Part shown: piece by piece, positions 1-12,800 of the stretch | How positions within the stretch are numbered: the first letter of the stretch is position 1 | Layout of the letters: each line of letters starts with the position of its first letter | From: Liolophura sinensis | Taxonomy: Eukaryota > Mollusca > Polyplacophora > Chitonida > Chitonidae | Direction of reading: 5' to 3' | Assembly (NCBI RefSeq): GCF_032854445.1 | Contig: NC_088299.1 | Location: 17,973,608-18,037,607 of the forward strand | Length of the DNA: 64,000 nt | Notes under the pieces: generated by a model | Seen by the model: only the letters and a program-made list of their open reading frames with translations | Told to the model about the DNA's origin: nothing | Databases searched by the model: none | Translations under genes and position numbers: made by a program

Positions 1-58
1 TTCTTGAGTACGGCGTAAAACACAAATCAATATAAATAAATAAATAAATAAATAAATT
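1..58 (+). repeat. SINE 3' tail (MetaSINE-like), cut by window edge
   Basis: The window opens inside the 3' end of a SINE: the conserved 'ttcttgagtacggcgtaaaa' motif followed by an AAATA-repeat tail. The same tail ends the more complete copies at 38165, 54955 and 55833. The body lies outside the window. Confidence 0.75.
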
Positions 59-1564
59 GATTGTGTTTAAGCGTCTGTCTAAACAGGGCCTGGTACCACA
101 AGGCTATATGTGTGTTGATTGTTACGACTTTGGCAACACATGTTAAGGAGTTATTTATTACTGTTGTAGCTAGTCAGCTTAGCCTAAGGTCATTTTGAAT
201 AGGCCTACTATAATTATATCCGAGTTGGCCCTTTTCTCCTAAAGCGTGTTGCCATGAGGGTATGTAGTGCAGAAACGCCCATTACGAGGACGGTTAAGAT
301 GCAACAAATTTGATCTGCGAGATGGTGTGAAAATGGCCTCAGTTCTACAGCCATACTCTGACGCAAACAAAATTGAGAATAAATGGTTTAAATGGTTTAA
401 ATTGAATATGTGAAACTGGATTTTGTTGTTAATTTGATGGCGTTTTTTTCGCACTACTACGGCCGTCTGCCCGCACAGAGAAAGGTGAGGACTTGGACAG
501 TTTGTCCAAGCCAAGCCTGTTCACTCTACTGCATAACATTCAAATAAAACGCAAATAATATGAAAAAGACGAATGGGATTATGGGCTATCACGCGGTAGG
601 CCTATATATCTACATTACTCCGAAAGCTAAGTTGGGAAGAATGAAAGAGAGCTGATATCTGAACAGGTCCAATGCTCCACAAATATACACATTGTTCACC
701 GCCGGGGATTCGTCTGGTGACTTGTGTATTTGCGCTGTTGATCCTTCCGTTACAAAGCCAGTGTCCGGAACCTTTTGACCGATTGCTCTCAGTCTTTGAC
801 ATCGCGGCAATGTGACTGAAATATTGTAGGTTAATGTGTACTCAAGCCGCAGATATTTCTTCAAAGTTGGACTGTTTTCTAGGAGGCCTGTTTGCACAAA
901 ACAATATGGGCGCCGATCAGGCCTTCCTTGTCAAGCCTCAGACCGCTATTATGCCTGCTGACATACACTGTAGGTAGAAGAGGGCTCGGTTATGAGATGC
1001 TGATGGAATTCCAACCAAGATGGGATAAAATAACAAAAGTTTATTTAATTTGATAAGTGTTTAACACTTATATATAAGTGTTAAATATACCTTAAATATA
1101 GCTGAGTTCTATGATAGCAGTTGGGTTTAGGAGGGAAAGAAACTGGAGTAAACCACTGACAATCACCTTGTAGGTCCAACTCACAAAATTAAATCCGCAA
1201 CGAAAGCAGGGAGAGTATGTGATTAGAACTCGCAACATTGATGGTCAAGTGCTGTGCTTGATAATTAAACCAACTAATTAAGCCAGTAAGGCCTCCACGA
1301 AATGCACGTAAGAATCATTTGAATCATTTGTTCTCTCTCTGTCACTCGCGTAGTTACGTGTGACTGTGGTTATTACTGATCACGATCAGAACATGAATCC
1401 TCGTGTGTCATGGACGGTCGGTAACTATGAAAACCGGTTGTCATCATCGACCAACCGTACCATTATCAATCAATGGTACGAAGCCATTGTAAGCTGCCAT
1501 CAGTGGGTAATGCATTTATGGCCATGTGCTGTCCATCAGTGGTCACTGAATTCTTGCCGGTCTC
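59..1564. other. Intergenic sequence, no gene seen
   Basis: No exon with family resemblance was found. Open frames on the minus strand (602-897) show no recognisable domain. I considered them as a last exon for the SLC7 gene and dropped them when a better one was found at 3887-3835. Around 1140-1320 there is a weak tRNA-like stretch on the minus strand (a D-arm-like 'ggcttaattagttgg' and a box-B-like 'gcgagttctaatc'), possibly the head of a decayed SINE. Confidence 0.5.
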
Positions 1565-2175
1565 TTGGTGTTTGACAGTCTGTCAATGGATAATGTGTTC
1601 ATAGCCACGTGATGTTTGAAGGAGTCTGTCAGTGGATAATGTGCTCATGGTCGCCAGTTGTTTGACGGATTCCGTCAGTAAATAATCTGTTTATGGCCAC
1701 GTGCTATTTGACGCAGTCCGTCAGTGGATAATGTGTTGAGGGTCACGTGGTGTTTGACGGAGCCCGTCAACAGATAATGCGTTTATGGCCACGTGCTATT
1801 TGACGCAGCCCGTCAGTGGATAATGTGTTGAGGGTCACGTGGTGTTTGACGGGCCCCGTCAACAGATAATGCGTTTATGGCCACGTGCTATTTGACACCG
1901 CTCGTCAGTGGATAATGTGTTGATGGCCATGTGGTGTTTGACGGACCACGTCAACAGATAATGCGTTTATGGCCACGTGGTGTTTGACGAAGTCCCTCAG
2001 TGGATAAAGTGTTCATGGCCACGTGGTGTTTGACGGATCCCGTCAACAGATAATGCGTTTATGGCCACGTGGTGTTTGACGGAGTCCCTCAGTGGATAAT
2101 GAGTTGGTAACCACGTGGTGTTTGAGACAGTTTATCAGCGGATAATGTGTTGATGGCCACGTGGTATTTGACGGA
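1565..2175. repeat. 46-bp minisatellite with E-box palindromes, ~13 copies
   Basis: The unit is about 46 bp. Most copies contain the palindrome CACGTG and, a few bases on, an imperfect dyad of the form TGACGG...CCGTCA, followed by 'ggataatgtgtt'. Variants alternate ('gtgctatttgacgcag' against 'gtggtgtttgacgg'), so there is some two-unit higher-order pattern. It lies downstream of the SLC7-1 3' end, outside any gene model. Confidence 0.9.
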
Positions 2176-3116
2176 ACACCGGACACAAAAATTGAACACT
2201 TGAGTCTTTACATCAGCTTTTATATTTATTCTAAAACAATGCTCACAACAGGGCTAGGGTTTTAAGTCTCCTTCAATCAAAAACACTTGACTGTAAATCT
2301 GACTGATGAAAGTTCATTTATGTATCTTTAGTCTATAATAAATCAAAATGCATCGCAGACCTGTAAAGATTGAACATACACGTAACTGAGTCCCATGTTT
2401 GTGAACACCGTGCAGTTTACTCGTAAGCTATTTACTATGTAAAAAGCTACACATAAATCACTCTAATGTAACAATAATACATTCAACAAACATACAAAAT
2501 AAATGAATATCACAAAGGTTTGCGCACACCTGTACACATTCTGAAAGACATGGGCAATGTACGATTTATCCACTGAGACGTGACTCGTACCTAGATGTCA
2601 TCGGCAGCTCATCTGGCATGTGGATCTGGCAACACTTTAAGTCTAGGTGACCTTGTCCTTGTGAGAGTGTCTCGTGACTTATCTGGTACATGTGTACCTT
2701 ACATTTGGAGCTTTGGAAACGGCTGATATTTGCAAACATTGCGTTCATGTAAAATACTTGGCCCGGCATGGCTGAATTACTGCCAATGTGTCGTTACACG
2801 CCAGGGATTTATAACGCAAGCGGAGGGGTGATGATAACCGATAAAATACCGCAGGATGGAAGACGACATTGCTTTCTCGCGGGACGTCGCAGTTATTGTG
2901 AATTTGAGCTTGTTATTTTAGGTGTACTACTTGATTATAACATGCACACATAAAATTAAAATATTGTTGCAATGTACAAAAACTGATAAAAACGAAATAT
3001 TTACAAGTTAAAAGTTAATAAATGTACAAAATACCTACAAAAATAAAAAATAAATTAACAATACGGTAATATTGTCATATTAAAAACAAAATTAATACAT
3101 TACACAGTCAAGGACA
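2176..3116. other. Intergenic sequence, no gene seen
   Basis: AT-rich DNA without recognisable coding or repeat content. Short open frames at 2566-2769 (minus) and 2768-2953 (plus) show no conserved motif. Confidence 0.5.
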
Positions 3117-3424
3117 CTGGGATACACTGACAGTCGTGGTATAAGTAATGAGACCACTAACAGTGGGGGTATAAGTAATGAGACCACTAACAGTGGTGGT
3201 ATAAGTAATGAGACCACTAACAGTGCGGGTATAAGTAATGAGACCACTGACAGTGGGGGTATAAGTAATGAGACCACTGACAGTGGGGGTATAAGTAATG
3301 AGACCACTAACAGTGGGGGTATAAGTAATGAGACCACTAACAGTGCGGGTATAAGTAATGAGACCACTAACAGTGCGGGTATAAGTAATGAGACCACTGA
3401 CAGTGGGGGTATAAGTAATGAGAC
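3117..3424. repeat. 30-bp minisatellite, ~10 copies
   Basis: Tandem copies of a 30-bp unit built on 'ggtataagtaatgagaccac' and 'taacagtggg'. The period is an exact multiple of three, so an open frame of about 100 codons on the minus strand is an arithmetic by-product. It lies about 0.4 kb past the SLC7-1 stop codon and could fall in its 3' UTR or beyond. Confidence 0.95.
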
Positions 3425-3834
3425 GGAATTCTATTATTTTAACATTCTAGAACTATCCACAAACACTCAAATTGTATTCAGTTTGACTTGTGAGCTTGGA
3501 TAATGTCTTTTGACTCGAACAAAGTGAGGTATGTATGTGTTACTGGGGCAGGTACAGTTCAGGATGCACAATTCATGCACCGCTTACAACCCACAGGCAC
3601 TCTGTAGTTCATGCAGTCTAAGTATAAGTAAGTATATACGCCCCTTACATGTATGCATTTTGCAATTTGATGTTTGAAAGACTGTGGCATAGAAATGTCC
3701 CCATAATGTACATGTATTATGACTATAATAACGCTATATCCACTGTATTCACCTGCCCTGCAAGTGTTACACTAGCAATAAGTGGCACATGGCTCTTCCA
3801 ACAGTTGCCCCCTCCACCCATGGTCACGTCAGGC

Positions 3835-6800
3835 TCAGCCGGTTTTGGTGAGGTCCAGGGTATACTGAATTGCTAAAGTTGCTTTTTCTGAAAATGAAAA
3901 TAAAATCGGTCGTAATATTTTTTCAAACATCTCACCAGAGCCACGTGACATAGAGGCCTATTTATGTAATCCTGACCTGTCGTACTAAATTGTCATACAG
4001 CCATCTGTACGTCTTACATGGGAAAGTTCGTCAATTATTTGCCAGAGGTCAGTGGTTTACTCTGGACAATCCGGTGTGTTTCACTCTTAATACTAATTGT
4101 CGTGGTATAAGTTAAATATTCTTGAAAAACTGGGCATTCACCAACAATCAGATGATTAAATAAAATGTTATGCATTGGAATATTTTTTACTTTACGAGTA
4201 CTGATAGGCATATTTTCATATAACTGGATTTTTCTGTCACTGAAGTTGTTAATTTCATAAGCACATATAAGATCGTACCTATAAGTTTGGTGAATCCTTT
4301 GGGTTTCCGTTTCCACGTGACTCCGAACCAGTAGACAGGGATGCCGACGAAGAGGATAATTAGAGCCACGCCCATCTGACGGGGCTTCTGGTACACACCA
4401 AGAACTAACACTGCCACGTTAACCACGAGCTGGATGATAGGGAAAGCCAGATTAACCTGTCAAAACCAAACACGATATTTGTACACATTGCCATCTGTAT
4501 AAAGGCGCCACTGATTGATATATATTAAAAAAGATCTCTGACTTTGTGAAGGCAGATGAATATTAAACACTTCAAAACATACGGCAGATGTCCGTGGTGA
4601 AGTGGCTGTTACTTCTGAATTGTAAATAATTAAAAGTAGAAACTGTAATAGAGCATTTCCGATGTAGTTAACCCTGGCCTTGAATCACAAAAAGTATTTT
4701 AAAACTACCCCCAAAACTGAGCTATTATATAGGTATGGATGCACGCTGGGGAAGTCAGTGAGACGGTGTTGCTGATATGGATAAAATTATGATGTAGAAT
4801 GACCATAGTGCTGGTAAGACCGCTTAACTGTGAAAGTAATATAATAGAGACAACATGAAAAAGGCTCACTGATATGTAAGCTTACTCTGGGGCGTATCTA
4901 TATTTGTGTATTTTAAGGAAGAGAATTTGATGTAGCAACAATAACAAACAGATTTTGAGTTAGACTGAAAACTGATAGCTTTATTGTGACTCCATATTAC
5001 GGCATTTATGGTAATCAGCAGTGACACCTAATTATGGTATAATAAATGTGGTCACAAGCCGGCTGACGGCATTAAGTCCAAAACTAATTGTGTATTATGT
5101 AATCTGATCAGTGGAATTACAGATTTCTGAACATAAATGATTTTTTTAGTTTTCGAAAATATTGTGAAAAACTTCAGCGGAGAGAAATTAATCACTTCAG
5201 TGGACAGAAGTTAGCAAACTTCATATTTTCCAAGAACTAGGCAAATTATAAAACCTTAGTTTGTACATGAACAGTGTTCTCAAGCTTCAGTTCAGCCGTA
5301 TTATCCGGTAAGCTTTACGGTTTCAGCCGTATTACCCGGTAAGCTTTACGGATGCAGCCGTATTATCCGGTAAGCTTTACAGTTCCAGCCGTGTTATCCG
5401 GTAAGCTTTACGGTTCCAGCCGTAGTATCCGATAAGCTTTACGGATGCAGCCGTATTATCCTGTAAGCTTTACGGTTCCAGCCGTATTATCCTGTAAGCT
5501 TTATGGATGCAGCCGTATTATCCGGTAAGCTTTACGGTTCCAGCCGTATCATCCGGTAAGCTTTACGGATGCAGCCGTATTATCCGGTAAGCTTTACGGT
5601 TCCAGCCGTGTTATCCGGTAAGCTTTACGGTTCCAGCCGTATTATCCGATAAGCTTTACAGTTCCAGCCGTATTATCCGGTAAACTTTACGGTTCCAGCC
5701 GTATTATCCTGTAAGCTTTATGGATGCAGCCGTATTATCCGGTAAGCTTTACGGTTCCAGCCGTGTTATCCGGTAAGCTTTACGGTTCCAGCCGTATTAT
5801 CCGATAAGCTTTACGGATGCAGCCGTATTATCCGGTAAGCTTTACGGTTCCAGCCGTGTTATCCGGTAAGCTTTACGGTTCCAGCCGTATTATCCGATAA
5901 GCTTTACGGATGCAGCCGTATTATCCGGTAAGCTTTACGGTTCCAGCGGTATTATCCGGTAAGCTTTACGGTTCCAGCCGTAGAACCGTAAAGTCTACAA
6001 CCTGCCTGAGTGACCGGCTTACCTTGTAGGGTCGCTTCTCGTCGGGTTTCTTATAACGCAGGTAGAGCAGGGAGATAATGACGGCCAGGCCCATGATGGT
6101 AGAGAACAGACTGATGTACTCAATCATGATGGTCACACCTCCCGTGAAGAGCATCACAGTGGACCAGGCAAACTGTGAACAGCAAACAGTACGACTGAAC
6201 TACTAGTCAACAGACAGCTTTGTTAGACTAAGCAATACATAGGATGTAATGGACAATAGTTAGGACGCAGTTAGGCCTAATAACACAGGGTCACAGGACA
6301 ACGGAGAGGCAATATAGGCCATACTGGACGACGGAGAGGAAATATAAGGCTTACTTGACAAAGAACAAGCAACATAGGGCCTACTGGACGATATACAGAG
6401 CGGTTAGGACAAATAATATAGGACCAATTGGACAACGGCAGTACCGTTAGAAAATGTAGTGTATGTCCCATTGAAGAACAGGGGATAGTATCACCAAGCA
6501 AGTAAACACGTGTGCAATACATAACATAAAGTCAGTTTAACTAAGCGCTTGCTGATGTTGCAACCACATACTCACCAGGACAAATATGGCTGGGCCAGGG
6601 GGTCAGATATTTCTTGTGAACCATCCCCATCACGGAGGGCATATGACCCACACGGGCCCCGGCGAACAGCAGTCTGAAATTGACGAAAAGTCGCGGTTTA
6701 ATGCAGAGGGCATATAATCGATAATATAGCTGTCACCCTTAAATTTATCCCCTTCAATTTATTGTTTTCAATATCAGGTTATTCTTTCTCATCAATTTCA

Positions 6801-9800
6801 TATATGACGAACATTTTTTCCAGATGTACTTCTTATTTAAAAATATTTTATTTCAGCCTTCATTAGTTAAACATGATGATGAAAGTAATTATGAAATGTT
6901 TATCTGTACATTTAAGCACATTTGTTTTTTTTCCCCATTAATTCATAATAAAGCGAATTGTTAAGTACGGCGTTAAAGGAGAAGAAAACATAAAAATGAT
7001 GCCAAAATCACATGAAAGACGTCAAAACTGATTTGCAAATATGATCTTTAATATTTTTTTGGATTTTTTTTTTCAAGAGAAAAGGGTATTTGAAAATATT
7101 TTTGTATGGTGGGTATTTGGGAACACCTTTTGGTATTTATCGTTGTTGCATAACAATGTTCTTAATAAGGATGTGATGCTTGTCTAATCAATTTATTTGA
7201 ATGTAAATTTGTTGTGTATATTGAAACATATACATTTAACCTAAATTAATATAATATTTATGAACATATTACAAATATAAATATGATCCAAATTGAGGTT
7301 TAATACATTTGTTAGCTGAAAAGAGCAAATTCTAGTGCAAAAATATTTATTAAACCTGTGTTACATCCTCATTGATGACATTATTAAACAAAGACTATAA
7401 TTATTAAAACGTGGCCCAAAATACCCATCATACAAAAATTATTTTCAAGTGTCTTTTTCTCCTTAAGGAAAAATCGGAAAAAGTATTGAAGATCACATTT
7501 AGGAATAGTTTTTCGCACTCTTTCATCTGAACTTTATGTCATTTTTATGTTTTCTCCACCTTTAAACCATAAGCATTCTTTCACAATAAAACCTCCCTTC
7601 ACAAAGCTGGTCATCAACGTATTTAAGTGAAAAATTCGTGAGTATGGCTTTCAAAAACAGCGAAATAAACAAAGAAGGCTCTAGATACGGTGAGTGTATG
7701 TGTGGTTATAATTGTGGAATTTTTAATACTAGGTAAACTGGGTCAGGTATGATGACCTTGAACCACGGACGGTTGTCACAGGCTGATCCTGACTGACGGG
7801 TCTACAGCTAACCCGGATGTATTCGTTACACGGTGACGGTGTCTACAGCTATCAGATACCGGCAGAATGCGGACATCGCCCAGGTTGGATATGACGAGCA
7901 TTAATTCATATAGATTTCTCAAAGAATTTATCTCAGCCTGCTACAATGTTTGAGTGGACTAAATGATCCGGAATCACAGTATTAAATTTCCGGCTCTGAC
8001 TGGTGTGCTGATAAGCCTGTAGTTTTATATAGGTAGCCTACGCTTGCCTATTTTATCGCTCCAAATGTCATGAGGGCTATCTCTTAGGCCTATGTTATTG
8101 CGCTATCAGAAAACTTTCTCGCATAAAAGTTAAGTATTAAGGCACAACGCGCCTTATGTGGCAAGAACACGGCGTGTGCCCGCTGTATATTTACTGGGTA
8201 CTAGTATATCGCTACTTGGTCACCATATATTCTCGAATGAAGTGGCCAGTAGATATTTGCTACGTGTCCGCTAGTTACCCATGACCCATCCACAACCAAT
8301 AATGCATGCATGGCTATGATAACATGAGTGAAGTAAGAAGGGGCAAGGGTACGATGGTGGGGTTAGGTGTGGTTAACATATGTAAAAAAGGCACAGGAAA
8401 AACGCGAGTGTGAACAGAGAATCATGTCTGGATATAGTGAAACAAAGTTCCAACCCGACAAACTATTTTAAATCAAAACTTGAGGATGTAAATTTATATA
8501 CAGAGTTAAAAATGGTGATGCGCTGATTGCTGATCGATACACTGCATTAGATCCTATATTTGACGAACAATGATGCAGGCCTATTTACATTTGTTCCACA
8601 GCTCATAAAAACAGGTGACTTAATTTAACACTCTTAAAATTGTGAGTTCACAGCATAAGACCATTTATTTGGGGTTCCTATTATTCCCAGTAGTATGACA
8701 CGTTGATCCTATTTTACAGTATTTAACTTCAGGCTAACCCCGGTTCGTGACATCCGTTACGGACGGATGTGTCTGTAGACATTTAAGGTACAGATAAAAA
8801 CAAAAACAAAAAAAATAAACTTGCAAATATATATTCGCGTGAAAATTTTTTTCGTAAATGGCATTGTCTAGTTTAAATAGCCATACAGTCACGCTAATTC
8901 CTAGAAAGGTTGTAGAAAATTGATATATAGTTTTAGTAAAAGTTGGTCCTCTGTTTTGGCATTTGAAATGCGTGTATGTTTAATTCAATATTTTTTTCTA
9001 AGAATTTAGTTTTAACGTACATGTAAACAAATTTCATAAATGCAGGCTAGACTTTTACTTTCACTTTCAGTGAAGACTATAATGATATATCTTTCTAGAA
9101 ATAACAATTAAGGTGGCTTCATAATGTATGATACAAGCGAAGTGAAACGTGTTTGGATATTTATTGTGTGAGTGCCACCGACTATTCTATTTACACGACA
9201 AGTCTCCCACCATTTGTAACGATTTCTTGAGTAGACGTTAATATTTGTATACCATTATCAATGGATTCATTGGTAGCTCAGCCGGTATTCACTCGTGAAT
9301 CAGCGGTATGTGATAGGCGAACACGTGATCACAATCTATCCAATGCACGGATGTGACGCAGCACTTTATTCCAAGTGCGGCCGAGGTCGGAGTTACCTGT
9401 CACCTGTCGAACCCGGACCTGGCTGTGTCAGTGACATATGACGTCACAATAGTTTATCTCTCGTTCACTGCCAGTGTGTTCAAACCCGGAAGAACCTCCA
9501 GAAATGACGAGTCATTCATTGGGTCTCATAAATGAATGTCATGCTTGGATAATTGGAAATCAACTAAGTTAGCCTATCTGTTGTCACCTGACTTTTATTG
9601 AGATCGAACTTCTTTCTTATTCTTACGATATTAAGCTTTGCTTAGATACATTTGTTTATATATTTAATTATTTCATTTGTATTTTAACACAGTACTAAAG
9701 AATTTTCACTTTCATCAGTGATTGCTAAAATATTTATATTTTTGTTCGATACGAGTTAGGTTTAACGTTGCTTTCAGCATTAGTTTGGTCATGTCACGGC

Positions 9801-12800
9801 AGTGTCTTCTGGTAGCGGGCCGGCATGCCCAATGCCGACATGTATATATACTTATGCCCCATTGGAAGCCATGCCGCCGACACCAGGCACGATACCCCCA
9901 CTCAGTCACATTTTACTGACACCGGGCTGACACAGTACTTGTCTCATTCCCATTCTGTTGACCGCCAAGCGCACTGATAACAACACTACGTATATTAAAG
10001 TCTTATACATATGACTTCGCCTGTTGCTCTGCCGAAGTACCAGTAGTTGTGTACATATGCAACTGTTGTACTGGTCTACATGTAGAAAACCAAGTATATT
10101 ACAGCAGCTTTCATCTCAACCTTACCTGGAATGACCTAGAATTGAAGCGTTCAAGGCTCCAATGGATGTAGTTGCCACCATAATAGAGATAGGAATTGTT
10201 AGCGGACTGTACAGCCGATCGATAAATTGCTGAAAAGATATCAAAATATTTTGTATGAAAATATGAGTCACAAAAATACGTTATGCAATTTTTACAAGAC
10301 GAACACAAAGAAAAAGATATTCAGAACCAATATTTTTTCTATAGATAATCGTAAACCCTGATAAAAAAGTTTCCTGTTTTAAGAGAAAAAACACCTTTTT
10401 TGGCATGTCCCTTTTCTGTACCATTTGTAAATCGCACCCTATAATACTAATATTCGCGATCTAATAGCACTTAGTATTTTTTAAGTTAATTATCTGATAG
10501 CAGCTTAACGCGGTGCACATTTTTATTACTTAACGGTCATGTGTATCGCTAATTATCACCTTTTTGCGTGGCAGTATTCCAAAAATATTAGAAGGAAGTT
10601 TATAGTGATTTATATATTTGTCTAATACTCACAATTGCCACTGCCTCGGACATCAAAATTTCGCTTTTGCTGAGGAGAGCGAAGTAGGCGACGTTAGTGA
10701 GGATGTATTTGATGATGACAATGGCGAAGGTGATGTAAACGGATCGGGGCAGATCTTTTCCTGGTCGCTTCACTTCTTCCATTAGACTTGTCATAACCTG
10801 CCTGAAGGAATTGGAGATAAAAACACAGGCTGGTAAAGCCACACTTCATGAATACTGTAAAACATATATCTGTCAGAAAAATGTGCACAGTTATTTACAC
10901 TGGCTAATTAACCATCGATACTGCCTTAGTTCAGGTCTATATATATTTCAGGTCAATTAATTAGGTTGGGAGTTTAAATCTATCTCGTGCCGATTTATTC
11001 GCGGCCTTGTATATACTTCAGGAGTTTTGTCCCGCACACTCTAACGTGGGAAGGCTTCCGTTAATTTCTGTCCCGTTTTCTTCACTCACTAACCCGATTA
11101 GCGACATGAAGAAGTGAAAAATGTATTAGTTCAGCCTGAAACCCCAATCAAATCACGCTTTCTTCAGTACAACGTATAAACATTTGTTTGAAGCATTTCT
11201 TATTTCTCATTTATTCATATATTTTAGCACGCGAAAAAACATGGGCCGTATTCTGTTTTCTTTTAGTTACATTCATTTAAATGAGTTTTAAAGTCTAAAT
11301 TCACACCCTAAACTTGACAAAACCAAATCTGTTAATATTGTTATAGATGAGAGTATTTTAAAACATTAATTTGTTTTCAAAAGTTTTCTGGAACTGGTTC
11401 CAAAATGACATAGGATTTCAAACACTTAATCACCAGGGGTTTTATACATAGATTTAAAGAAATTTACATCAGAACCCGAAAGCTGAGTTCCACTGTTTAA
11501 AAGAAGTAAACCATCGTACCTAAAATTATCATAAATACTTAATGTCTGTCTATGTATATGACCAATTTGAAAATAACATTTTGAATGTTGTATATAGTCG
11601 TACTTAAAGCATATAACTTTATATTTCATTAAGGTAGAGGCAGAGCGAGAGAGAAACTGTTAAGTAGCCTCTTACTAACCATCCGCCATAAGAGAAAATA
11701 GCTGAGAACACGGCCAGCGCCATTTGACCTGGCTCTTTGGTAGTACCCTCAAACGGGTCCTCAAAGTTTTCAACATCTCCTGAAAGACGAAGCAATTGTC
11801 GTCAGTTTACAGTTATCCACGTTATCCACGTGGCTGAGCGGATTGACTAATTAACTCATGGGATTAAGATTTAAAAGCTTATTGAAAGTATAATTCAGAT
11901 TTACAAAATAAGTTTCCTTTAATTTCTCATTTTCATTTCATTTACTTCACCAAAGCATGCATAAAAACAAACAGTTTTGCAGCTTTCACGACACCATATA
12001 CACATAAGTTAATTTTGGTAAAAATATCTTATTTTTTCACAACTAATAGGTCCTAGGGTCTTATACTATCGCATTGCTCACCCATTGCCATTCGGTAGAT
12101 GCCGCCAACGATGATGATGAGAAGAGCGATGAGCTTAGTGCTGGACAAAAACGTCTGCACTTTGGTAACGTACTTCACATAAACACAGTTCAAAGCCACA
12201 AAGGTAACTATACAAAGAAAGGAAACATGTAAGGTGCGGATTAGTATTCCCGAGCATGTTCACTAACGGTAATCCTCGTTATTAGCTACTTGATCGCACA
12301 GATTCAGTCATGCGTGATAATGACAAAGGCCCGAGGCTAACGATTTGTTCTACGTATATCCCCCACCCCTGATCTAATATAACGCGTTAATGAGAGGAGG
12401 TCGGTTTTCTTGTAAATATTATAATCCGATTTTAAAGTATGCATTGGCCATTCTTTTCTCCTGCTGGCCCTACTAAAGAATTTGGAAAATGTCTCAAAAA
12501 CGTTAAACATTTGTATTCTATTCCAAAATCTTTAACTTTTCCTCCTTGTGGCACGTGCTATTTAACCTAGGCATACGGTGAAGTGTGCTTTGTAGAACAC
12601 TCAACTCAGCATGATACTGATAGATGTAGCTTATTAGCTAATATAGCGTTTAAATATTATAAGCGATAAACCCGAAGGTATAAAGTATGTTTTTCATTTG
12701 AACAGCAGTGCTTTAAAGAAAAAAAGACAAAAATGAAAAGTGTGAATAATTTTCTTATTGAGAAAATTGTAACTGATTCTGTGTGTTATCCTCGCGAAAT

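Noticed and set aside
602-897. Minus-strand frame as the last exon of SLC7-1
   Set aside because: The acceptor-like AG gave an unrelated C-terminus. The 53-nt exon at 3887-3835 fits phase, length and sequence of the paralogue's last exon.
5286-5985. 31-bp array as another donor-derived repeat (SLC7-1 exon 7)
   Set aside because: The unit has 'gtaagc', but on the plus strand, opposite to the gene, and I found no exon 7 bases in it. Only its closeness to the exon fits the pattern.
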